Positions 1 to 7,369 of a stretch of DNA of 64,000 nucleotides are shown in pieces; position 1 is the first letter of the stretch; every line of letters starts with the position of its first letter. A program made the position numbers and the translations under genes. Under the pieces are notes generated by a model. That model was not told where the DNA came from. It saw only the letters and a list, made by a program, of their open reading frames with translations, and searched no databases. Source of the stretch: Cupriavidus sp. D384 (GTDB taxonomy: Bacteria > Pseudomonadota > Gammaproteobacteria > Burkholderiales > Burkholderiaceae); assembly GCF_001652915.1 (NCBI RefSeq), contig NZ_BBQI01000102.1, positions 224,471-288,470 of the forward strand. The letters run 5' to 3'.

Positions 1-2
1 AA

Positions 3-557
3 CTGCCGGTGCAGGGCGCGGTCGACCTGGTCGGTTTTTCCTTCGGCGGCCTGACCGCGTCGTACCTGGCCAGCGCGTTGCCCAACGTGCGCAGCCTGGC
101 GCTGCTGGGGCCGGGCGGTCACGGCGGCGTGCGGCGCCAGACCATCAACCTGGTGGACTGGCGGCGCGCTGGCGATGCGGCCGCGCTGGCCGAGGCGATG
201 CACCACAACGTGGCGGCGTTCATGATCGCGGACCCGGACAGGATCGATGCGCTGGCGCTGCTGGCCTACACCGAGTCGTGCCGGCACACACGCTTCCGCA
301 GCAAACAGATTTCGCGCGCAGGGGGGCTGGCCGCTGCACTGGACAGGTTCCAGGCCCAGGCCGGCCGCCCGGTGCTGATCGCCTATGGCGAGCATGATGT
401 GACGGCCGACCCTGCCGCCGTGCTGGCGGCGCTGGTCGATGGCCGTCCACATCGCCAGGGCGTGGTGATCGATGGCGCCGGGCATTGGGTCCAATACGAG
501 GCACACGACGCCGTCAACGCCTTGCTGCTGGACTGGCTGGCACGCCAGGCGGGCTGA
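3..557 (+). CDS. alpha/beta hydrolase, C-terminal part (5' end outside window)
   Basis: This is the C-terminal part of an alpha/beta-fold hydrolase; the frame is open to the left edge, so the N-terminus lies outside the window. The nucleophile elbow GFSFGG is near the start. A GAGHWVQYE segment near the C-terminus supplies the usual catalytic histidine, and an acid in GEHDVTADP fits the third triad position. The pattern matches MhpC/carboxylesterase-like hydrolases, which cleave C-C or ester bonds in catabolic pathways. The stop is followed after four bases by the GTG start of an IclR regulator on the same strand, so the two are probably co-transcribed. The substrate cannot be told from sequence. 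Confidence 0.85.
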   Translation: MPVQGAVDLVGFSFGGLTASYLASALPNVRSLALLGPGGHGGVRRQTINLVDWRRAGDAAALAEAMHHNVAAFMIADPDRIDALALLAYTESCRHTRFRSKQISRAGGLAAALDRFQAQAGRPVLIAYGEHDVTADPAAVLAALVDGRPHRQGVVIDGAGHWVQYEAHDAVNALLLDWLARQAG

Positions 558-561
558 GCCG

Positions 562-1392
562 GTGGATGCGCAGGATGCGCAGCGCCGGGCGCGCGGCCGC
601 CCGGCCAACCTGCTGGCAAACCGGTCGCTGGAGCGCGGCATCGAGATCCTTCGCGCGTTTCGGCCGGGGTCGGAAGTGCTTGGCAACGGCGAACTGGCCG
701 AGCGCACCGGACTGGCGCGCTCCACGGTCAGCCGCCTGACGCAAAGCCTGGTCGACACGGGATTTCTCCAGTACGACCCGGCGCTGCGTGCCTACCGGCT
801 GGGCGTGCCGGTGCTGAGCCTGGCCCACGCCATGCGCAGCGGGTCGACGGTACTGCAGCTGGCCGCGCCGATGATGCGCGAACTGGCGCAGGCCGAACAC
901 CTGAACGTGGGCCTGGCGATGGCCGACCGCGATGAAATGGTGTACCTCGAATCGATCCGCCATGGCCGCAAGGCGTCGCTGCGCAGCGTGGTGGCGGGGC
1001 AGCGCGTGCCGATGGCGCAGACGTCGCTTGGACGCGCATGGCTGGCGGCGGCCCCCGAGGCCGAATATGTGGCGCGCATGGCGGCGTTTTCCGGCCATGC
1101 GTCGGGGCATGCCCCGGGTCGCGCCGCGCACTGGCCTGCACTGCGGGCCGAGATCGAGGCGGCAGTGGCGCATGTGCGCCAGCACGGCTGGTGCGCGGCC
1201 AGCTGGCAGCCCGAGGTGGTGGCGATCTCGGCGCCGCTGGCGCTTGAACACTATCCCGTGCATGTGCTGAACGTCAGCCTGTCCACCCGCGCATCGGTCG
1301 CGGAAATGGCGCGCGAACTGGCGCCCCGGCTGATGCGGCTGGCCGCCGGCATCCGCACCGCCGTGGAGACGGCGCAATCCGAGCCGCTGTAG
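562..1392 (+). CDS. IclR family transcriptional regulator
   Basis: This is a DNA-binding regulator of about 276 residues. The N-terminal winged HTH (roughly residues 18-80) contains LAERTGLARSTVSRLTQSL, the typical IclR recognition helix. The rest is the IclR effector-binding domain, with a run of the type RSVVAGQRVPMAQTSLGRAWLA. The GTG at 562 is preferred because it sits just after the upstream hydrolase stop and gives a normal family length; a longer in-frame extension would overlap the hydrolase by about 85 bases. IclR proteins usually control an adjacent catabolic operon, here probably the one whose last gene is the partial hydrolase. Confidence 0.88.
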   Translation: MDAQDAQRRARGRPANLLANRSLERGIEILRAFRPGSEVLGNGELAERTGLARSTVSRLTQSLVDTGFLQYDPALRAYRLGVPVLSLAHAMRSGSTVLQLAAPMMRELAQAEHLNVGLAMADRDEMVYLESIRHGRKASLRSVVAGQRVPMAQTSLGRAWLAAAPEAEYVARMAAFSGHASGHAPGRAAHWPALRAEIEAAVAHVRQHGWCAASWQPEVVAISAPLALEHYPVHVLNVSLSTRASVAEMARELAPRLMRLAAGIRTAVETAQSEPL

Positions 1393-1420
1393 CAGGCCCG
1401 GCTTTCTCCCGGCCGCAGCC

Positions 1421-1954
1421 TTATCGCGGCGCGGCCGCCCAGCGCCGCACTTCGATGGCCTTGACCGCCACGGCACTGCGCGGCCCCAGCCGCAGGTCTT
1501 CCAGCGAGGTCAACTGCACGCCGCCACCGGGGGCCGGCAGGACTTCGCCATCCTGCTCCACCACCAGCATCGCCCCGCGCCCGATCGGCGAGTTGTACAG
1601 CTCGTGCCAGGTGAACAGGCACACATAGCCGTCCGCGGCATGCACCGCGATGACCAGCTGCTTGCATTGCGCGCGCGGCAGGCCCTTCATGCCGGCCAAG
1701 TCGAGCAGATCGGTCAGCAGCACGCCGCGCTGCTCGTGCACGTCGCGGATATGGCGGCCCGTGAAGCACTCGATCGTGGCCGGGCCGGCCGATGTGCGCG
1801 GCAGGGCCAGCAGCGCGTCGCGGTCGAAGCGGCGAACGCCCGGCAGATCGCCCCGGATCTCGATGCAGTCGGAATAGTGGGTGTGCTTGGTGAAGTAGGG
1901 GTCGTTCGGGTCTACAGCGGAGACGGCATCAAGGGCGGCAGCGGCAGCTTGCAT
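1421..1954 (-). CDS. small molybdopterin-dependent oxidoreductase domain protein
   Basis: A 177-residue protein resembling the molybdopterin-binding domain of the sulfite oxidase superfamily, without heme or dimerisation domains. Family-like features are the early IEIRGDLPG strand, an ECFTGRHIRD segment carrying a cysteine where the family has its Mo-ligating Cys, a GVLLTDLLDLAG helix and a C-terminal VKAIEVRRW strand. No signal peptide is evident, so a cytoplasmic location is likely. A ModE-like operator lies about 70 bp upstream of the start, in the gap before the remnant of a second domain of the same type. The cofactor assignment is family knowledge; the substrate is unknown. Confidence 0.72.
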   Translation of the reverse strand: MQAAAAALDAVSAVDPNDPYFTKHTHYSDCIEIRGDLPGVRRFDRDALLALPRTSAGPATIECFTGRHIRDVHEQRGVLLTDLLDLAGMKGLPRAQCKQLVIAVHAADGYVCLFTWHELYNSPIGRGAMLVVEQDGEVLPAPGGGVQLTSLEDLRLGPRSAVAVKAIEVRRWAAAPR

Positions 1955-2022
1955 CGCGATTCCTGGTTGGGATTCCGTGTGGCGGCCCGTTGTCTTTCCG
2001 GCCGGCTTCTGTCATCGTTAAT

Positions 2023-2046
2023 CGCTATATACACGATTACATAACG
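2023..2046. promoter_or_regulatory. candidate ModE (molybdate-responsive) operator
   Basis: The sequence CGCTATATA-N6-TACATAACG forms a 24-bp imperfect dyad. Its half-site layout and spacing match the Escherichia coli modA operator as I recall it (CGTTATATT-N6-TACATAACG). Extended halves TCGCTATATA and TCGTTATGTA (the latter read on the minus strand) agree at 8 of 10 positions. It lies in an AT-rich island in otherwise GC-rich DNA, about 70 bp upstream of a molybdopterin-domain gene on the minus strand and about 50 bp before a molybdoenzyme remnant on the plus strand. The ModE assignment is inferred from pattern and context. Confidence 0.6.
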
Positions 2047-2094
2047 ACGGACCAGAGGCAATTTGCGGGAAGGCGTGCATGGTATGCGGCGCGC

Positions 2095-2247
2095 CGTGGC
2101 CCGCCCGGCCACTGGGTTGCCTATGCGATGAACGGCACGCCGCTGACCACCAACGGGTTGGCCCGGCTGGTGATCCCCAATGACGGCAAGGCGGGGCGCT
2201 ACGTGTCGAACCTGATCAGTCTCGAGGTGGTGTCGGCGGCCCGATGA
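2095..2247 (+). pseudogene. remnant of a second sulfite-oxidase-type molybdopterin domain
   Basis: The frame reads WVAYAMNGTPLTTNG, then ARLVIPNDGKAGRYVSNL and a closing strand SLEVV. This is the typical C-terminal signature (AYxMNGxPL, then LVxPxxxxxRYV, then xxIEV) of Oxidored_molyb-domain proteins. Only about 50 residues exist: upstream in this frame the sequence is not protein-like, and the cysteine-containing N-terminal half is missing. It is only weakly similar to the matching part of the intact domain gene at 1421-1954, so it is the tail of a different paralogue rather than a duplication of that gene. It converges on and overlaps the 3' end of the DUF1275 gene by about 30 bases. Confidence 0.6.
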
Positions 2248-3100
2248 ACTGGCGCCGCGCGCCCCAGCGGCGCGCGCGCCTGACCAGATGGTGCCGGTGC
2301 CCGCGCAGCAGGGCGCGCGTCAGCACGTCGTCGGCCACCGGCATGATCGCCACCACCAGCAGCAGCGCGGCCAGCGGCAAGGTGGCCGAATAGCCGATGG
2401 CACTGAAGGCCTGTGCGCCAACCAGCCCGCCCAGGAAGAACAGCCCCACCAGCACGGCCAGCAGCCGCAGCTTTTGCCGGTCGGCCGTCACGGGGCCCGG
2501 CCCCGGGCGGGCGCCGGGGCGTGCCAGGCCGTTCCAGTAGCACAGCTTGCCAAGCTCGATGCCGATGTCGGTCACCATGCCGGTGACGTGCGTGGTCCGG
2601 ATTTCGGCATTCGACAGCTTGGTGATCAGCGCATTCTGCAGCCCCATCATGAAGCACAGCAGCATCACCGTGGCGGGCACGAACAGCCATTCCATGTCGT
2701 CCAGGTGCGTGCCGAGCAGGCCGAAGCCCAGCAGCAGCAATGCCTCGAACAGCAGCGGAATGGCGTACTCGCTGCGCAGCCGCGCACGGCGTGCCCAGTG
2801 GATCAGCATGGCCGAACAGGCCGCGCCGCCGATAAACGACGCCAGCGCGCCAATGCCGTTCAGCACCATGCCGTAGCGATGCAGCACCAGTTCATCGGCG
2901 ATCGAGGAGACCACCCCGGACATGTGCGAGGTGTATTGATGCACCGCCAGGAAGCCGCCCGCGTTGGCGGCGCCCGCCACGAAACAGAGCACCCGTGCCA
3001 GCCGGCGGTTGGACACCGGGTTGCGGCGGTGGGCGGTCAGACTGCGCAGATACCCGAGTGGCATGGCGGCAAGGGCGGGGGCGACGGAAGCCCCCATCAT
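2216..3100 (-). CDS. DUF1275 (YoaK-type) membrane protein
   Basis: About 294 residues with roughly six hydrophobic segments. Family-typical motifs are LCFVAGAANAGGFLAVHQYTSHMSG near residues 38-62 and LCFMMGLQNALITKLSNAEIRTTHVTGMVTDIGIELG in the middle. These identify the DUF1275/YoaK family of inner-membrane proteins, whose function is unknown. The C-terminus is basic and rich in Arg, His and Pro (RGHRHHLVRRARR). The start is uncertain: two adjacent ATGs at 3100 and another 12 codons in all lack a clear ribosome binding site, and the later one would remove a poorly conserved leader. The gene stands alone, convergent with the molybdoenzyme remnant. Confidence 0.85.
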   Translation of the reverse strand: MMGASVAPALAAMPLGYLRSLTAHRRNPVSNRRLARVLCFVAGAANAGGFLAVHQYTSHMSGVVSSIADELVLHRYGMVLNGIGALASFIGGAACSAMLIHWARRARLRSEYAIPLLFEALLLLGFGLLGTHLDDMEWLFVPATVMLLCFMMGLQNALITKLSNAEIRTTHVTGMVTDIGIELGKLCYWNGLARPGARPGPGPVTADRQKLRLLAVLVGLFFLGGLVGAQAFSAIGYSATLPLAALLLVVAIMPVADDVLTRALLRGHRHHLVRRARRWGARRQFIGPPTPPRD

Positions 3101-3191
3101 ACGGCCGCGATGGCAGCGCGTGCATCCCGCTTGCGTACGGGCAGTTGCGCGCCGCAGACAGGCGCCGTAGGGCAGCGCCTGTGGCGCCGCG

Positions 3192-4145
3192 TCAGGTCAG
3201 GCGCGTGTGCGTCACCGATACCACCTTGGCCCATCGCGTGATCTCGCCCTGCAGGAACTGGGTGAACTGCGCGGCGCTGTTGCCAACCGGGTCGAGCCCT
3301 TCGCTGGTCAGGCGCTTGCGCATGGCCGGCGAGGCCACGGCCGCTGCGGCGGCGGCCTCCAGTTCCTTTACCGTCTCGGGCGCCATGCCAGCCGGGCCAA
3401 GCAGGCCGTACCACGACCGGTAGTCGAAATTCGGGATCACGTCGGCAATCGGCGCCAGGTTCGGAAAGGCCGGCAGCCGCTGCGGGCTGCTGACGCCCAG
3501 GCCCTTGATCTTGCCGGCCTGCAGCAGCGGCTGCACGGTGGCGACATTGCCCAGCAGCAGGTCGGCCTGGCTGCCCACCACGTCGGCCACGGCGGGGCCG
3601 GCACCCTTGTAGGGCACGCTGACGATATCGATGCCGGCCTCGTGCTTGAGCATCTCGCCGGCCAGGTGGTTGGCGCTGCCCACGCCGGCCACGGCCAGGC
3701 TGATCTTGCCGGGTTTGGCCTTGGCAAGCGCGATCAGCTCGCGCACGTTGTTCGCCTCCAGCCCGGGGCGCGCCACCAGGATCAGCGGGGAACTGGCAAT
3801 CAGCGAGATCGGCGTGAAGTCCTTGATCGGATCGAACGGCTTCTTCTCGAACAGTGCCGGGTTGATGGCATGGCTGGTGTAGCTGAGCAGCAGCGTGCCG
3901 CCATCGGGCTCGGCCTTTGCCACGGCCACGGCGGCGATATTGCCGGCCGCACCGCCACGGTTCTCGACGATGAACGGATGCTTGAGGCGCTGCTCCAGGT
4001 CGGCCGCCAGCGAGCGGGCGACGATATCGGTGCCGCCGCCGGGCGTGGCGCCGACCAGCAGCTTGGTCACGGACGGGGCCGCGTGAAGATCGGGGGGCAA
4101 CACCAGCGCTGCGGACAGCAGCGCCAGAAAGTCGCGTCGTTGCAT
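3192..4145 (-). CDS. Bug/TctC-type periplasmic substrate-binding protein
   Basis: A 317-residue receptor of the Bug (tripartite tricarboxylate transporter TctC) family. A short export signal (MQRRDFLALLSAALVLPPDLHA) is followed by the family loops GATPGGGTDIVARSLA and VENRGGAAGNIAA, which form the carboxylate-binding pocket between the two lobes. The C-terminal half has the usual KIKGLGVSS and RLPAFPNLAPIADV segments. No TctA/TctB membrane genes are nearby. It lies 99 bp downstream of a TauD-like dioxygenase on the same strand, both divergent from a LysR gene. It therefore probably binds a carboxylate or sulfonate handled by that enzyme. Confidence 0.93.
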   Translation of the reverse strand: MQRRDFLALLSAALVLPPDLHAAPSVTKLLVGATPGGGTDIVARSLAADLEQRLKHPFIVENRGGAAGNIAAVAVAKAEPDGGTLLLSYTSHAINPALFEKKPFDPIKDFTPISLIASSPLILVARPGLEANNVRELIALAKAKPGKISLAVAGVGSANHLAGEMLKHEAGIDIVSVPYKGAGPAVADVVGSQADLLLGNVATVQPLLQAGKIKGLGVSSPQRLPAFPNLAPIADVIPNFDYRSWYGLLGPAGMAPETVKELEAAAAAAVASPAMRKRLTSEGLDPVGNSAAQFTQFLQGEITRWAKVVSVTHTRLT

Positions 4146-4170
4146 GGGTTGTCTCCGTTTCTCTTTATGA

Positions 4171-4230
4171 GGCCGGCGCCTCGTCAGGCGGACGCCGTGC
4201 GGGGTACGTCGCGGCCGGAGGGCGCCGGCC
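4171..4230. repeat. perfect 10-bp inverted repeat between TauD-like and Bug genes
   Basis: GGCCGGCGCC at 4171-4180 is the exact reverse complement of GGCGCCGGCC at 4221-4230, with 40 bases between. Both arms lie in the 99-bp gap between the dioxygenase stop and the Bug start. In RNA this would be a very stable GC stem in the leader of the receptor gene. It could attenuate read-through or protect a processed transcript; there is no T-run, so a classical terminator is unlikely. Confidence 0.55.
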
Positions 4231-4244
4231 GTCTGGTTGCGGTA

Positions 4245-5378
4245 TCAGGCGGTGGCGGCCTCCGTGCCGGCGGCGGCCCGATTTCCGGCGCCTGCCGGCC
4301 AGGGCATCAGCGGCATGCCCAGCGTGGCGGCCTGGCGCTGCTCGAAGGCATCGAATGCGGCACTGCGCGCGCTGCCCCGCAGGCCGCCACGCACGGCACC
4401 GGCGCGCACGTCGGTGAAATAGACAGCCCAGTCATCGGGCAGCGGCTGCGATCCGGGCACGGCCAGCCACAGGCGCAGCAGATGGCGCTTGCGGTCGAAT
4501 TCCTCGTAATCCTCGAAGTTGGTGCGCGAATGCACGGTCACGTAGTTGTTCAGCAACTGCATGTCACCTTGTTCGAGCTGCATGGCGAAGCAGAGTTCGG
4601 GGTCGGTCAGCAGCGTGTCGAGCAGGTCCAGTGCGTCGGTCTGCGCCTGGGTCAGGCGCGGCACGTCGTCAAAGTCGCGCTGCGCGGCCACCACGTTCTT
4701 GCGGTTGATGCGGAACGCAAAGGCCGACGGGTGGCTGCCCAGGATCGGCAGCGGGTAATAGGGCGGCTGCGATGGGTCCTGCGCACCCTGGTAGCTGTAA
4801 TAGAACGGCTGCTGCAGCACGGGAATCAGGTCGGGGCGGCGCTGGGCCACTGCATCGCGCAGGGCGATCGAACTGACCACCTTGCTTTCGCCGCCCGACT
4901 TGGCGGCGCGGCGGCAGATCAGGCCGACGATGTCGCCCGAATCGGTATGGAAGTCGAGCCCGGCATTGGTGTTGTAGCCGCGGCCGTTGGTGGTCTTGTA
5001 GGCCGCGCCCACGTCGCGCACATCGTTCATGAAATCGCTGGTGCGGTTCTGCGTGCGGGCCACGCCCATATGCAGGCCCATGCCCCAGTAGGCCAGGCGG
5101 GTGTCGTCCTCGCTCCAGCGGTCCACCGGAAAGCCCTTGACCAGGCACATGCCCCAGCGGCCCTGCGTGATGTCCACGGCTCGCGCCAGCGCCTGGCGGG
5201 CGCCCTCATCGAGCGGAAAGTCGTCGCGGGTCATGTCCAGCGGGGCCTTGCCGGCAGCCTTGGCATGCGCCAGGGCGTTGTCGAAGCTGGTCACGTCGGC
5301 GGCGGTCAGGCGCACGATCCAGGAAGTGTCGCGCTGGGCATCGGCGGCGAGCCAGGCTTGGGGGCGTTGTGCAGGCAT
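4245..5378 (-). CDS. TauD/TfdA family Fe(II)/2-oxoglutarate-dependent dioxygenase
   Basis: A 377-residue cytoplasmic enzyme of the TauD/TfdA superfamily. The facial-triad motif HTD (His144, Asp146) sits in GLDFHTDSGD, the distal histidine is probably His283 in VTVHSRTNF, and the 2-oxoglutarate arginine is near RHLLRLWL (about residues 298-302). The family hydroxylates sulfonates, aryloxyacids, carnitine precursors or similar acids using O2 and 2-oxoglutarate. The start ATG at 5378 lies in the divergent gap before the LysR gene. The next gene downstream is a Bug receptor, suggesting an uptake-plus-oxidation pair. The substrate is unknown. Confidence 0.9.
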   Translation of the reverse strand: MPAQRPQAWLAADAQRDTSWIVRLTAADVTSFDNALAHAKAAGKAPLDMTRDDFPLDEGARQALARAVDITQGRWGMCLVKGFPVDRWSEDDTRLAYWGMGLHMGVARTQNRTSDFMNDVRDVGAAYKTTNGRGYNTNAGLDFHTDSGDIVGLICRRAAKSGGESKVVSSIALRDAVAQRRPDLIPVLQQPFYYSYQGAQDPSQPPYYPLPILGSHPSAFAFRINRKNVVAAQRDFDDVPRLTQAQTDALDLLDTLLTDPELCFAMQLEQGDMQLLNNYVTVHSRTNFEDYEEFDRKRHLLRLWLAVPGSQPLPDDWAVYFTDVRAGAVRGGLRGSARSAAFDAFEQRQAATLGMPLMPWPAGAGNRAAAGTEAATA

Positions 5379-5517
5379 CGGAATCGTCTTCTTTATCGGT
5401 TCAGGCTTGGGTTTGAGCGGGGGCTGTGCAGCCTTGCGCGACGTCGTGAAGCCAGTCTATGCTTGCCCGGCACCAAGAAAAAGTGACGTTGTTTGACGTC
5501 TTTCATAAGGATTCTTG

Positions 5518-6402
5518 ATGAAGCTGGAAACCTTCGCCACGCTGGCGGCCGTGATCGAGGAAGGGTCGTTCGCGGCGGCGGCGGCCACCATGCACCTGAC
5601 GCCAAGCGCGGTCAGCATGCAGATGAAGCAGCTGGAGCAGTACCTGGGACAGCCGTTGTTCGACCGTTCCGGCCTGCAGGTGCGGCCCAATGCGCTGGCG
5701 CGCGAGGTGGCCGCGTCGATGGAAGGCGGGCTGCGGCACCTGAACACGCTGCGCCGGCGGGCCAGCGTGGCGGTGGAGGGCGTGGTGCGGCTCGGGGTGA
5801 TCGAGTCGATGCAGCCGGTGCTGCTGCCGGGCACGCTGCGCTACCTGCGCGAGCGCTATCCGCGCCTGACGGTCAAGCCGCTGCGCGGCCGCAGCACCGG
5901 GCTGATGGAGATGGTCAAGGCCGGCCAGCTCGACGCGGCCGTCGTGGCGCGCCCCGAGTCGGGCCGCGTAGCCAGCCTGCGCTGGTATCCGGTGGCGACG
6001 CGCGAACTGATGCTGATCGCCCCGCCCGACGCTGGCGGACGCAACGAGTCGCCGGCCGATCTGCTGGCGCGCTATGACTGGATTCGCTATGACCGGGCCA
6101 CCGTGTCGGGTGCGATGGCCGCGCGCCATGTCCGCGGGCTGTTGCCGGACAAGCGCAGTGCGATGGAATTCGACAGCGTGACGGCGATCGTGGCGATGGT
6201 CAGTGCGGGCCTGGGGGTGTCGGTGGTGCAGTTGATGGACCCCACCGTGGTCGACCGCTATCCGGTGCGCCGCATCCGCCTGGGGCCGGACGCCCCGGTG
6301 CTGCAGATGTCGCTGGTACTGCGCAAGGCCGACGAGGACAGCCGGCTGCTGCAGGCGCTCAGGGAGGCGGTGGAGGCCACGCTGAAGACGCCGCGTACGT
6401 AG
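5518..6402 (+). CDS. LysR family transcriptional regulator
   Basis: A 294-residue LTTR with the N-terminal HTH (residues 1-60: TFATLAAVIEEGSFAAAAATMHLTPSAVSMQMKQLEQ) and a periplasmic-binding-protein-like effector domain. ATG 5518 is chosen because AAGGA lies about 8 bases upstream; the adjacent TTG at 5515 is less likely. It is transcribed divergently from the TauD-like dioxygenase, the standard layout for an LTTR controlling its neighbour. The gap holds two TGACGT elements close to the LysR start (near 5484 and 5494), possible binding half-sites. A stem-loop follows the stop. Confidence 0.92.
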   Translation: MKLETFATLAAVIEEGSFAAAAATMHLTPSAVSMQMKQLEQYLGQPLFDRSGLQVRPNALAREVAASMEGGLRHLNTLRRRASVAVEGVVRLGVIESMQPVLLPGTLRYLRERYPRLTVKPLRGRSTGLMEMVKAGQLDAAVVARPESGRVASLRWYPVATRELMLIAPPDAGGRNESPADLLARYDWIRYDRATVSGAMAARHVRGLLPDKRSAMEFDSVTAIVAMVSAGLGVSVVQLMDPTVVDRYPVRRIRLGPDAPVLQMSLVLRKADEDSRLLQALREAVEATLKTPRT

Positions 6403-6415
6403 ATGCGCTGGTTTT

Positions 6416-6444
6416 CGCCCCTCTCCCGCCAGCAGGGAGGGGCG
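6416..6444. terminator. bidirectional stem-loop between LysR gene and mdcH
   Basis: CGCCCCTCTCCC (6416-6427) pairs with GGGAGGGGCG (6435-6444) with one bulged T. It fills the short gap between two convergent stops (6402 on plus, 6446 on minus) and is preceded by a GTTTT run, so it probably ends transcription from both sides. Confidence 0.6.
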
Positions 6445-6445
6445 A

Positions 6446-7369
6446 TCAATCCGCCGCCTCGCGCGCCATCAGCAGCCGCACGCTGTCCGCGCGCGTTTCC
6501 GCCAGCGCCACCGCCTGTGGAAACAGCGGCTGGCACAGGCGCGTCAGCACGTTGCCCGGCGGCATCTCCACCGCGAGCCGCATGTCGCAGGCGCGTGCCA
6601 GCAGCATCGTTTCATGCCAGCGCACCGGCAGTGCCATATTGCGTGCGAGGTCTTCGGCGATCCGGGCCGGGTCGCGCAATTCGCGCGCGGCGCTGGCGCT
6701 GAAGTAGCGCAGCGCCGGGCGCCGGCACTGGACGTCGGCAAACGCACGTTGCAGCGCCGCGGCGGCATCGTCCAGCAGCGTGCAGTGCGACGGCACCGCA
6801 ATTGCCACCCGCTGCGCCGTGCGGGCACCTGCCGCCAGTGCCAGTTCGGCCACGCGGGCCATCGCGGCGTCCGATCCGGCAATCACAAGCTGGGTGTCGG
6901 CGTTGTAGTTGGCGATATGGACCGGCATGCCGGACCGGTGCACGGTGGCGACCACGGCTTCCAGCGGCCCTTGCTCCAGCCCCAGGATCGCGGTCATGCC
7001 ATAACCGGATGGATAGGCGGCCTCCATCAGCCCGCCGCGCTGCGCGACCAGCCGCACGGCATCGGCGAATGGCAACACGCCGGCCGTGACCGCCGCCGCG
7101 TAGGCCCCGATCGACAGTCCGGCCACGGCATCGGCGGCAGCGCCGTCGTCCAGCAGGGCGCGGGCGCTGGCGACGCCGGCCACGAGCAGGCAGATCTGCA
7201 CGGAGACGGTGGAAGCCAGATGCGCGGCATCGTCGTGCAGCAGGATGCTGGCGCCCAGCACCTCGCTGGCTTCGGCCAGCGTGCGTGCCACCGCCGGGTG
7301 ATCGGGCAGCGCGTGGAGCATGCCGGGGCGTTGCGCGCCCTGGCCGGGAAAGGTCAGCAGGGTTGGCAT
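6446..7369 (-). CDS. mdcH: malonate decarboxylase epsilon subunit (malonyl-CoA:ACP transacylase)
   Basis: A 307-residue FabD-like acyltransferase. It has the N-terminal LTFPGQGAQRPGML motif, the nucleophile elbow GLSIGAYAA (Ser86) and a catalytic histidine in VPSHCTLLDD. In malonate decarboxylase, MdcH loads the acyl carrier protein from malonyl-CoA to prime the enzyme. ATG 7369 overlaps the end of mdcG by 16 bases, showing translational coupling. It is the last gene of the minus-strand mdc operon and is followed by a stem-loop at 6416-6444. Confidence 0.93.
   Translation of the reverse strand: MPTLLTFPGQGAQRPGMLHALPDHPAVARTLAEASEVLGASILLHDDAAHLASTVSVQICLLVAGVASARALLDDGAAADAVAGLSIGAYAAAVTAGVLPFADAVRLVAQRGGLMEAAYPSGYGMTAILGLEQGPLEAVVATVHRSGMPVHIANYNADTQLVIAGSDAAMARVAELALAAGARTAQRVAIAVPSHCTLLDDAAAALQRAFADVQCRRPALRYFSASAARELRDPARIAEDLARNMALPVRWHETMLLARACDMRLAVEMPPGNVLTRLCQPLFPQAVALAETRADSVRLLMAREAAD

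Noticed and set aside
1990..2094. Start of the molybdoenzyme fragment as an intact small gene (TTG at 1990)
   Set aside because: The first 35 residues are not protein-like and span the ModE-like operator; only the last 50 residues resemble the domain.
3207..5486. Long plus-strand frame (about 759 codons) opposite the Bug and TauD-like genes
   Set aside because: A shadow of the two minus-strand genes; its composition is Gly/His/Ala/Arg-rich and no family motif appears.
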